Source: Meandrina meandrites (taxonomy: Eukaryota > Cnidaria > Anthozoa > Scleractinia > Meandrinidae). From it: DNA of 64,000 bases. How positions within the stretch are numbered: position 1 is the stretch's first letter; the number at the start of each line of letters is the position of its first letter. Below the pieces are notes generated by a model. That model made no database searches, had not been told where the DNA came from, and was given only the letters and a program-made list of their open reading frames with translations. The stretch lies in the NCBI GenBank assembly GCA_963693305.1, contig OY855910.1:21633362-21697361 (forward strand). Direction: 5' to 3'. The position numbers and the translations under genes are program-made. This document shows positions 13,501-25,500 of the stretch, piece after piece.

Positions 13501-16500
13501 TTCTTTATGGAGCCACAAGCGTATACGTGTTGATTATCACGTGCTGCAAAATAACGATGAAACACCATAGAAATTCGTCGTATATACCGACCTAAAAGCT
13601 GAAAAATGCTCACGAAACCTTTCAGCTGATCGGTTAGAAACAAAATATGAAAGCTGTGAGAAGTAAATGTTGTAAAATATAAATACACTCACCTGGCAAT
13701 CGATCACCTTCCAAACACAAGCTGTAAGCCAAGATGTTCGTTTTACATCGTGGGCCATCGGTAGGTCATCGTTGATACGAAGTGTTCGCGAAGAGACCAC
13801 AAGATCTGCATTTATTTGTGCTGATTGGCTACGAAGTATATTTTATTGTTACTTACTTACATTTGGAAATCTTACGTGATCGCAATAGTGACTACGCGCA
13901 AGCGCAGTAGTCACTAAAAATGAAAGGACCAGTCAGCACTGTTCACTTACCTCCTTAGTAGAAGCTTTGGATGACTCTTTGCTACTGACTTGCGTATCAA
14001 CTCACAAAGTAAGTCCTTTAATATCCTGACAACAAAGAACCAAATAGATATGTTCACAGAGTTTGACATCTCCACTAGCCCAGTAGCCTGACGCTAGTAC
14101 TTAATAAACGGCACGCAATGCATGCAGAAGCAATGATGTTTCACAAGGGGTCTTCAAGAATTTTCAGGAAATTTGACAGAAAATTTCAAAACAAAACAAT
14201 AAATAAAAGTAGCTGACAACTTCTGTGTTGAATGATTGTTCGACAAAAGTTGCATTATCTTGCAGGGAGACATCCGATACTGACGACATACGATACAAGG
14301 TCAAACGCTGTCTTAAAATTGTTGAGCCCTTTTGTTTTAAAAAAACTTAAAGATTTCTGTTTACTAAATCTAATAAAACACATCAAATATAATTTGTCTC
14401 TTTCGTTTATACTTAGAATTGGTCCTTTCTAACTGCCCAGGAGTATTTTGCTTTGAGTTCTACGCGGTGATTTCTATTCAGTTCTACAGATCAGTCGATC
14501 ACAACCAGATCGCAACAGACAACAGACAACAGATCCCGTCCACTCGCACGACGACCGATGACATGTCGCTTAAAAAGAACACAAACCATACACCTAGCTC
14601 CCAGTGTTCTTCGGTTCAATTCAGGGAGTAATCGCACATCACCCCAAAAATTCCATAAATTCCATCGCTTTTCCACTTTACAGCATTAACCGATGATGTC
14701 ATAAGATGACGTCATCGCTTAAAAATGAGGTCAGGCTCAGTAATCATGGGAGTAAAAATCAAACACATGGACAATATTATATGCCCTTGGAAGCACTATG
14801 CACTAGTCAGTGGATTAACAAAATGTCTAACAGGAACTGATGCAGAAAGGAGCAAAGGAGTGAAATTGGCCTTTCTCCCTAGAAAATGGCTTTCACATTT
14901 TCTGAGTTAAAAAGGGGCATATTAGACCATGTAAAACCCATAAAGGATCAACCACCACCATAATGCCTTACATAACTTCTGTATTACAGAAATGACAAAT
15001 CTTTGCAGAAGGGATCACTTTTATTAGATTGCATGTCATGTTTCTACTGCCCAGGTCTTTAAATTGGTTTGATGTGATTTAACTGATATCTTTGTGTAAC
15101 AACAATAACCTTAACAGAAGCTTACAAAGGACACTGGTTTATTGTGTTCCTTTAACTTTACAAAGAATGTTCACTCACTCTGTAGCGTATTCCATTTTGG
15201 CCTGTAGAGCAACCATCAAAAGAGATGCAACATTACACCTGAAGGAGATTACATATTAGCAAAAACATAGATCGCTGACCTCCAATACGTGTATTGTATA
15301 TACATGCATCAGCCCCTTAAATTGCCACAATACTCACTTTATCAAGCTCTATGTTTCGATCTTTTGAAATGGAAAATCTTTGTAAAGTGCTATTAATTAT
15401 GTGTATCAGCTTAGTAATTCCTCTTAAGAATAAAATATTGCATACTATAGTCTCTGACTGAATAATCCGGGCAGGGGTTGGAAGAAGGGGGTCGGCCGAT
15501 CTCCACCATATTTATGTTGCATACAGGTCTTACCCAACTAGTAACCATGGCAACATTTTTTTGTTGATTGACTTCATTGTCTCAGAGATCAGACCACCCC
15601 CCCCCCCCCAAAAAAAAAATTGCCTCAATGGTTGTGATTTTGGGCCAACTTTAGCAGTATGTATCTCGAAACTTTTCAAGCAACAGATTTAATTTTACAT
15701 CTACATGACCCTTATCCTTTGGTGGTTTAAATGCATACAAGAACAAATGTTTACTATACATCATTCAAGTTCTGCATGCGATCTTAGAAGGCATAATTCG
15801 CGACATTTTCAAAAATTGCAAAACTAGGCATTTTAAAATTCATGTTTCTCGAGGGTCCGCAAAGATAAAAATATCAAACTAATTGCAAGTTACTCACCAC
15901 ATATAGGAGAATGTTTTAAGCCAGTGTTAAAATTGGGCCAGCGAATTTGAATTCTTTTAACGGTTCACTGTTTTACCACTTCAACGACTTTTATTTACCC
16001 AAGTAAATTCTGTACAATTACGGCTTCCATGCTGCTGTCGATCATATTATCCGAATTTCGCCTTGAAAGCGTCCCTGACAGGTATGAACAACCAACAGGT
16101 ATGACTTCTTTTCATATTATTTATGATTTCGCTGAAGAACACATTTATTTCAAACAAGAGCCAAGTAAATGTATACCCGGTATTGGGGATTGCGTGACAG
16201 CAGATCAACACGTTTCTTTCAGCGTGGCCACCAAAGCCAAAGCGTCCACGTAGATGAACAGAATGTTATCTACAGCTTTAAGATATCCTATAAGCGAGTT
16301 TCAAATCCAGTAGACAGCAGATAAAATAATGTTGATCTCCGTTAAGACTGTCGTTGGTATGTAAAATGTACGGACATTTCCACTGACTTTCATCACCTTT
16401 TGAGGCTTGGTTTATGTCTGTTTATTCGTCGTACAATTTCTGTCCATGGAACGAATAATAAGTTGCATAAGAGGTGGATGACATTTGCACAACCGCTGGC

Positions 16501-19500
16501 AAAATGACTGCAAAATGAACTTCGTTGGGACGGTTCACAACATGAAACCTTGCGAGTGGACTGGGTATCAGAAAGGTGAAAGGGGGTCGTTTGGTGCTAC
16601 TGCGACTGCTTACTGGGCAGAGGGAGGCTTGTTAGGAAAATTCTGATACCAATAACAATTTCTAACGTTTTCGAAAATTCGTGTTCTGTTGTTTATCTTG
16701 TTTTTTCTTCTGCACACGTTGTCTTTGATTCGCTCGCCATATATCGTAGTTAGATCCCAGTCCGTTTCATTGTTACGAAGAACCCTAGGAAGAGTTTTCT
16801 ATAAAGTCCCGACTTTACACACGGCGATACCTAGCTTTTTATAAGGGATTTTTAGTACGTGTGCGGCTACCCTAATATTTGTGAGCGATGGTAAAGCTTC
16901 TTTTGTTTTTGCCATCATCTAACTGCTTCGCAACATTCGTGATGGAGTGATAATTCAATTACTTAAATTCAGAAAAGCGTGTATATTTCATCGTGGGAAG
17001 AAGACATTTTGTCTGGCTTCAAGAAGATGATAAAGAAATATTTTTTAATTTTTTTCCCTAGAAATGGCTTCACTGACAAATGTATCCTTATAGTTTGTAG
17101 AATATTTTTGGTTTCTTGGCGTTTAGTAGAAACATGAATGCCACTTTGATGTCTGAAAATCGTCTGACGACCTCCATTGACAAAAAACTAATTTCCTTCA
17201 TGGAATTGACAAATGAGCAACAAGTCGGGTAAGCACCGTGTTTACAACAGCTGTCACTCACAACGCGAATGTAAGTAATTTACAGTATTTACTTTACCTA
17301 AAAAATGGAATATATCAAAGTTCACATTCGTCCCTGATCGGGTTCCATACCTAGATGTAAAAGACTGTGACAATTTTCTTTGTTTTAGAGTTCTTGTTTT
17401 CCTACTCTGTATTGTTTCGAAGTTCTTTGTTCTTTGCTTTGCGTCACTGGTGAGTTTCACAGGTTTTTAGACAGTTTTTTTTTTTTTGCAATTCCAAAGT
17501 GGAATGTCCACACTGCAAATTTCGCCGCTCTGTTTCGTTACTTTAATTGGTTACGTTTTCCATCTAACGGAGGGCAGTGGGTAGTCAGTAACGTTGAGAA
17601 GGCTTGCTGATTTTCGACTGTGGTTCACTCTGAGCTGACTCGAGATCCGTGGAGGTGTCAAAACAGATAACAGGAATGCGGTGTCAATTCCTCTCTTTAG
17701 CTGCAAGGAAAACGTTAGTGGGTACACTGTATTTCCGTTCAAGGCGACATGCACGAGGCTTTTAACAGAGGTACACTTTATTATTAACATAGATGCGAGT
17801 GTTTTACTAGAAAATAGAACACTGATAAAATTTATACGAAATTACATCCGGAACCGTAGTGGCGTATTTTCCATATCCTAACTGGTGAGGATATCAATGA
17901 CGTCATTTCGCGCCATTGTACTGCTGCCAAACGTTGTCAAACGCCGAGGGTCAAAGATATGAATTTTATGTTCTACTGGGAAAAACAACATCTCACGAGT
18001 GAGATATTGTTTTTGCCATGAGAACGTAAAATTCATATCTTAGCCAACGTGTAATGTTCTTTTTGTTATATAGACAAACACCAGAGAAGCGAGTCAAAAG
18101 CACAAACCTTTAATACGTAAACTCTTGCAACTCGGTGGCTGGAATTTCTTAAATATCTCGCCCTTGGTCTACTTTGCAAGAAACAGTCCTTGAATTGTTT
18201 TAAGTCGTGAAGTTTCCTTCTTCATGTTTGTACCTTAGTGAACAATTTTATGTCAGCTTCAGTGAACCTAATTTTTCTATCGATCGCCATCTTTCAACCG
18301 TTAACATCCTCTGTCTATTACCGTAAACACCCGCAGATAAGCCGCACCCGCAGATAAGCCGCACCCTGAATTTAGCAACTTAAATTTTGGAAAAAAAAGT
18401 TTTTTTCTAAAGAGTCTTCAGAAGTCTTCTTCATCGAATGTAACTCACTATGGCAATGAAACGGAATTGAACATCAAAGTCTTACCCACAATTTTAGCGT
18501 TTTAATATAATGAGCATCATTTCCTTTAACTTTGACATATGATTGATCTTTTTCTGGTACTTGTTGACAGGTATTTCTTCATTCAACACTTTTTTCCACA
18601 GATTTTTGCGAACAAGAAAGCTAGTTTTCGTTTGTCGAACGTTCGTAGCTTAGTAACCAGGCATTAGATCGAACATGCTGATGCTGGGACTAGGCCGAGA
18701 ACGATGTTTGTTTACTCAGGTTTCAAGATGGAGGGAGATTCTGCTGTTCGTGACTGTCCTAACGCACAAATAAATAGATTTGAGAGTCAACTGTTGGAGA
18801 TAAACTTGTTGCACAAAGGGAGTTTTGTAATCAATTTGTCATCGAAGTGCTAAACGGCAAAGTTCGACCACACAAATCCTCGAGAATAACGTGCAATTTT
18901 CTCGCTCATGGAGGCCAGGCCGATCGATTGCTGTTGAAGTTTATTACAGGCCACCGTCGACACTGCAAACAGCTTTGTGGGGGAATGGAAATTTTGTGCT
19001 GTGTGACGTTTTCCTGTTCTAGAAAAGCGGCCATAAACCGTTTAAAGGATCTGCTAATGAAGGCTTCTGTAAAAGTGTCAATTCACTGAAATGTACGGCA
19101 CCTTTTTGAAATGTTCCCGCAGATAAGCCGCACCCCTGGTTTTGAGCGACGATTTTTGGAAAAAAGGTGCGGCTTCTCTGCAGGTGTTTACGGTAATTGG
19201 TTGGTCTGTTTTCATACCGATGACTAAGAAATAACAAAAAGGACTATTTCCATGAAATTCCATTAACCTTGCTATCATGGCTGATGTCTGCATTTCCGTA
19301 CATAAATTTCTTATCTACAAAATCTATTCATTCCACCACCTTGTAAATACAACCAACTGTTTTTGTTGTCCCCAACTGTTGTTTTTTGTTTTGTGGTTTA
19401 TTTTTTCTTCTGCTTTTTTCTGTTTTTTTTTTCCTATTGGGCTAAAGAAAGTGATGTATCAGAAAAACAGAGTGTGGAAGCAGAAGAGATAGATATCGCT

Positions 19501-22500
19501 TAGATATCGCTTCCCCTTGATTTTAAAATTGACAAATGAATCCAGGGCATGAGTCGAAGAAAAAGAGCGTGCCGTTACCAGTCGCTATCCTATGGGGTTT
19601 ATGTCATTATTATATTGTTACCGGTGTAAAAAAAAATATATTATTCCGCCGGAACCTGCTGTCCTTGCCAGCCAAGTGGGAAGGCATAGTCGCTAAATCA
19701 CACCGATTAAAACATCATTGCATTGGTTGCAAGTTACAATAGAAAATATTTTTGTTGCGCGCTTAAATGAGCTTCAACTAATAGAGGATACTACATGGTT
19801 GCACGGAGATATGAAATTTATCTTCGAGTGTTCAACTGTGAGATATCGAGTTGAACACGAGAAGAGAAATTTCATATCTCCAAGCAACCATGTATTATTC
19901 TGTTTATTTTATTAACCTGCTAATAACACTAATAACGAGGGTTTTTTTACGATTTTCCGAAGATTTCCGATTATTTTCCGAAGATTTCCAATTATTTTCA
20001 AAACGTTGTCCGGTGGTCATGCGAATGTTTCCTAACATTTTCCGAACTTTTCCGAAGATTGCTGAGGACGGTCCAAAGATGTTTTGACTTAATATTGATT
20101 TATTTTGGCTCATTCACCATTGAAACATGGCAAATTCTCGTCAGCAAACAGGACGAAATCGATATCTTCGCACCTGAAATCACTGGTGATCCTTGCAATC
20201 TGATTGACTCTCAGTAGTGCGATTTATTCACGAATCGCTCCAATTTTTTGTTCGAGCATGAACTGAGGTATAAAACGTGGACATCGGACTGCGGATCGGA
20301 CTATGTATCTGACTATGTATGTAATACGGTCTGGGGTATAAAATACGGGTATGATATTAAAATGCGTACAGATTGCGAATTAACGCAAACCGAGTATAAA
20401 AGGATAACCAAGGCAGTTAAAATTCCGATGTAACTCGGCAAAGTAAGCTTGTCTTTCAGTCAAAACAGCCGAAAGCTTCCTCCCAAGGGTGAGGAACAGG
20501 CAAATTGATTTTTTTTTTCCTCGCTTCAAATTTCCATTTCTGAAGCGAATATTTCAATGCTGCTCCACAGATCAGTCTAGGATTCCCTGAGCCACTTCAC
20601 GCTGCTTTATGCGTGCTTGTTAGTGACTGCCTGATGTTGATTTCATCATGTCTGGCTCGCGCGATAGGCACGTGAGAATTTGAAAGACATCGTGCATTGA
20701 AACACATTGCATAAAAATAAATTAAAAAATAAAGAAAAAAAACAGGTGAAAAACATTTTTCTGCACAGTCCTCATTCCAGTCTGTGTTTTGTACTGACCG
20801 ATCCAATCCAACTTATTTAACTTGATAGTTTGTTACCCTAGGCTTCATTTCCAGCCGTTTTGTAAGCCTGCATTCCTTGGGAGGAGAATGACACACCGGA
20901 CTCCAAGAATGGATCAAGATCGAGCCAATCGTTACCCGGATTCCAGGTGTTTTCCGCAAGTCCATTCCATGCCAGGTTACTAAGCACTATGACTTTATGT
21001 CAGAATTTACCAAGCAAACATCATTCGCCTCTGCAACTTAGTTCCATGGCCTTGTCTGACGAATAAACGAACCATAACTAAGCCTCGAGACGACAGAAGT
21101 CAGTGGGAATAGCCAAACATTTAACAAACTTATGAACATGACATCAGCCGTGCCAGTTTATTTCGTGCCTACCGTGCCGACTTTCTAGCGAGCTTATACA
21201 AGACCCATACAGCCCATTTATGGATGTTTGAAAGCTTTTTAGGAATCAAGATCAAGTATTCAGGGATAAAAGAAAGCAATCTTCTAATCAACGGGAAACA
21301 TTTTGCTTTGGCTTGATGTCCTTTGATGGCCACGCTGAAAGCTTCGTGTTCAACTGTTGTCACGCAATCTCCAGCATAATCCTAATAGCCGTACTTTTTC
21401 AGCATTTCTGTCTCTCGCTCAAAATGAATATGTTTACGGGGTAAACAAAAATGGCAAGCCAGGAAAAAAAGTTTTTGATTGTTTACAGCTGTTAGGTGAC
21501 GTTCACATGGCCAAATCCGGATCAACCGATCGAGAGTAGGAGGATTTGCTTGGGTAAATGAAAGTCGTCGAAGTGGTAAAACAGTGAACCGTTAAAAGAA
21601 TTCAAATTCGCTGGCCCAATTTTAACACTGGCATAAAACATTCTCCTATATGTGGTGGGTAACTTGCAATTAGTTTGATATTTGTATCTTCCTGGACCCT
21701 CGAGAAACAGGAATTTTAAAATGCCAAGTTTTGCGACTTTTGAAAACGTCGCGAATTATGCCTTCTAAGATTGCATGCAGAACTTGAATGATGTATAGTA
21801 AACATTTGTTCTTGTATGCATTTAAACCACCAAAGGATAAGGGTTATGTTGATGTAAAATTAAATCTGTTGCTTGAAAAAGTTCAGAGATACACACTGCC
21901 AAAGTTGGCCCAAAATCACAACTTTTGTCACGCCACTAGGGCAATTTTTTTTTTTGGGGGGGGGGGGGGGGGGTGGTCTGATCTCCGAAACAATGAAGTC
22001 AATCAACAAAAAAATGTTGCCATGGTTACTAGTTGGGTAAGACCTGTATGCAACATAAATATGGTGGAGATCGGCCGACCCCCTTCTTCCGACATTTTTT
22101 TATTTTGCCCGGATTACTCAATCAGAGACTCTTAAGAAGAGAAGACAGACTACTCCTAATGTTCTTTTGAAGTATGCACTGTTCATTTACTTTTGCCAGT
22201 GACGTTAGCAATGATACTATTGACTTGACCTGTGGTGGTTTGAGTGAAGAACCATCAAGAAAAGCGCAATTTAATTGTAACAGCACTTGTTATACAACGG
22301 CACTGAAGTGAAATGGAATGCATGGTACCAACCTGTCTTTCATTTGAAATGTATTCTGTGACTCCAGGGTGCGAATGAATACCAACAGGAATTTTTTATT
22401 GTGGATCAGTTGGGAAAACTGCCGTAGACCTTTCTCCCAGTTTTCTGTGAGGGAACCCTGACCAAAAAAGGAATATTTTTAATAATATTAATTGTGTTGT

Positions 22501-25500
22501 AAGCTTCAGTAAGCAAGGCTTCAGTAAGCAAGGGTTCACATTTCCTCACTAGACTAGTTACAATCTTGACAGCAAAATAATTTGTTACCATAATGGCGAC
22601 TTTCTGCCAGTTTACTATTAGAAAATTCTATGTTAACTGTCTGTGAAATGGTGTGGCATTCATTAACAAAACAGACAAGCATAAAAGAGGAGTTTGTATA
22701 ATGTTCCAAATTCATTTGATGCATTTTGTTTACTTGTTTGTTATCTATGCACAATTAAAGCACTCTTACCTTATTTTTGTGAAGCACTGGATGATCATCT
22801 AACCCAGGAAATAGTACATGCAAAGCATACATTTGAAAATCTAAAAATGGCATTCCAGAAGTAGAAAGGTCACTTGTCAAATCTGTTACATCTGTCTGAA
22901 GTTCGGCAAAGGCTAAAAGAAAATAAGTCAGTAAATAAGACAATGACACATAAATAGGATTTGACAAATGTACAAAAATGTACCACAGCAATGTCTATTT
23001 ATAGTGTGGTTTTGCAACAGTGTCGTGTTAAGTCATACGTTATCAAAGGGACTCCATGGCTAAGATGTGGGTATGCCTTTCTTCTATTTCAATATTCACC
23101 TTCTCTGCATTCGCGTGCAACTTTGGACTCCAAGTTGTTCATCTGCACCTCCAGGCTTCTAAAATGTTTCTTCTGCTTACGACGACTACGGCGACAGAAG
23201 TAATATATAACGATACCTATAATGATAAGTATCGCGACAGCACAGCCCACTCCAATCCAAACTTCAATTGGAACAACTTTACTCTGCACCTCTTTGAAAT
23301 ACTCAAGCTGGCCAAGTTTGAAATCTAAGTTACCTACAACAACCTGTCAAAAAAGAAAAGGTTCTATTGCTTTTTTGTCAGCATCATGGAAAGGATTTGG
23401 TTTGGTCACATAGCATCAATAAAAGGATACTAGAGTAGGTGTAGAGATCTTGCAAGAATAACTTTTTTTTCAGACGTAGTGTCCATCTTTTTGCCAAACA
23501 AAATAATATTACATTGTCAATAGACTTAAATTCTCAGCAGTCGTGAATTCGTCATAAGTATTCCTTCCCACAACATAATGACAACTCACATCTGTATTTC
23601 TCTTTTCTTTTTTTTTTGTTTTAGGGTTACACATTAGACTAAAACAAATTTTGCTGTTGCAAAATTATTGACAACTGTATAAAGTGAAATGAAAAAAAAA
23701 ACTACTGTAGTAATTGCAACCCTTTTCCACTTCTTATTCAGCACAAGAAACCAACCATACTGTTAAGATAAACAAAGCAAGATACCTTAACAGGGTACTG
23801 ACTATCAGGTGACTTTTCTGAATGGCTATCCTCAGTCGGTGCAACACAAACCAGTTGGGTCTACCAAAAGGAAAATAATTACAGTTAAACTCCGTGTGTG
23901 ACTACCTCTAGTAAGAGACCACATATGACTACAGTCAGAACCTCTAAAAGTGGCCTCCAACCACTTTTAAGGATGATGGTTTTATATTTTGTATTGTTTT
24001 TAAGCAACCACTTCACTTGATCTGAGCTCAGTACAGGTGAGATGGCTTACAACCCTTATATGACAATAAAGTTTGTTGTTGCGTTAGAAATGATGATCGG
24101 TCTAGCGACTTTCGTGGTTCAGCCTGACACTGCTGGCCATCTTCAGTTTGATTACAACTTGAGAATTGCACTGGACACACTGAAATTATTATTATTACGA
24201 GATGAATCACTGGCAAATTGAGGAATGAAAGTTAACTATACACACACACCTTGTCAACACTAGTTATTTTGCAAGGTAAACCTCCAACTGTCACAAAAAT
24301 CTGCCTTCTCAGTTTGTCATCTAGGTTCCTTCCCTGGAAGCACAAATTAATTAAGCACTAACTAGCATACACATATAATTATACACTGTTAAGTAAAAAG
24401 GCAAAATGACTGCTCACATTCTTTCAAAACATGTGGAGTGTATTTAATTGAAGGAAGGTGCCAATTATGAGGGGTCGCCCACTACCTCTCGGAACGAGTT
24501 ACTTCATTGGTTCTTAAAACAATAGATAACAGGTCATAACAATGCCCCTAGCCCTGAATAACAATAGAGGTAGTGTTTACAGTGGGCGAATGAAAATAGA
24601 GGTTCTAGAGAGGTAGTGTCTTACTGATTATGAGCAGTGTAGGCGTTAAAAATTGTGGCTGGGCAAAATGAAAATGAAGCAAACCATCATAATTTGGAAA
24701 CTTACACAATAACAAATCAACTGATACAATAATTATAATAAAATAAATGACTCAAACATACCTCTAAGATAAGGTTCTCTGTCTTCAGCACATGAACATT
24801 ATCTTTAAACTGCTCAAAGTGTGGATCAGGAATCATTGTTAACTTGGTAAAGTTTGACATTAACTTTATACCACCATCCATTAGAAATTGAGCCTTCACC
24901 TCTGACACATTTCCAATAAGGCCTTCTACTACTGGACTTGGACATGTCATTAGTGAGCTGCTGACTGGATTGCATTCCTACAAAATAGTAAATACTTATT
25001 GTCAGAATATGAGTTCACCTTTGCAATAGAATTCAGCTGATACCTGAGGGTACTTTTATTTAATTGCTTTTCTAAAAAAATGTGAAAACTACATGTATTG
25101 AAGGTGAATTCTGTGTCAGGCCAAAGTGTGTGGTACTAGTGGAGCTTATGCTGTTTCCATAATATTAAGTGACTAGGAGTATTTCTAGTTCCCCCTCCCT
25201 GGGTGGGATGCTAGTCCATTGCAGAGTTACCCACCAACATTAAATTTGACAGTACCCATTTATACACCTGGGCCCGGTTGATCAAAACCGCGATTAGCGC
25301 TAATCCACGATTAAATATGCTAAATCGCGATTAAATTTTAATCGTTGATTAGTTTCGGTTGTTCAAAACCCAATTAGCCCTAACCAGCGATTAAACGAAG
25401 GGTTAAATTTAACCCTCCTCGCTAGGTGGATTAATTCTTTAATCGGCCGATTAAGAAAATAAAAATGACAAGAAAATGGCAGACTTACTGTATGGTTGTG

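Larger units (their letters stand above)
15449..22130. mobile_element. 6.7-kb element with about 570-bp inverted terminal arms
   Basis: Left arm 15449-16008 and right arm 21544-22130 are inverted copies: AGTCTCTGACTGAATAATCC against AGTCTCTGATTGAGTAATCC at the ends, through GGTCGGCCGATCTCCACCAT, to CACTTCAACGACTTT near the inner border. A 10-bp CTCTTAAGAA occurs just outside both ends (15421-15430, 22129-22138), possibly a target duplication. The interior has no recognisable transposase; it contains a nested TA element and two small foldbacks. The element fills nearly the whole intron between plexin exons 24 and 23. Long arms and a possible 9-10-bp duplication would fit a Mutator-like origin, but that is a guess. 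Confidence 0.8.

Noticed and set aside
18847..19089. 80-codon frame inside the nested TA element as a transposase remnant
   Set aside because: No DDE, helix-turn-helix or CENP-B-like motif is recognisable.
24478..24625. Inverted CACTACCTCT / AGAGGTAGTG pair as a MITE
   Set aside because: Only about 10-15 bases match and no target duplication or further arm similarity is visible.
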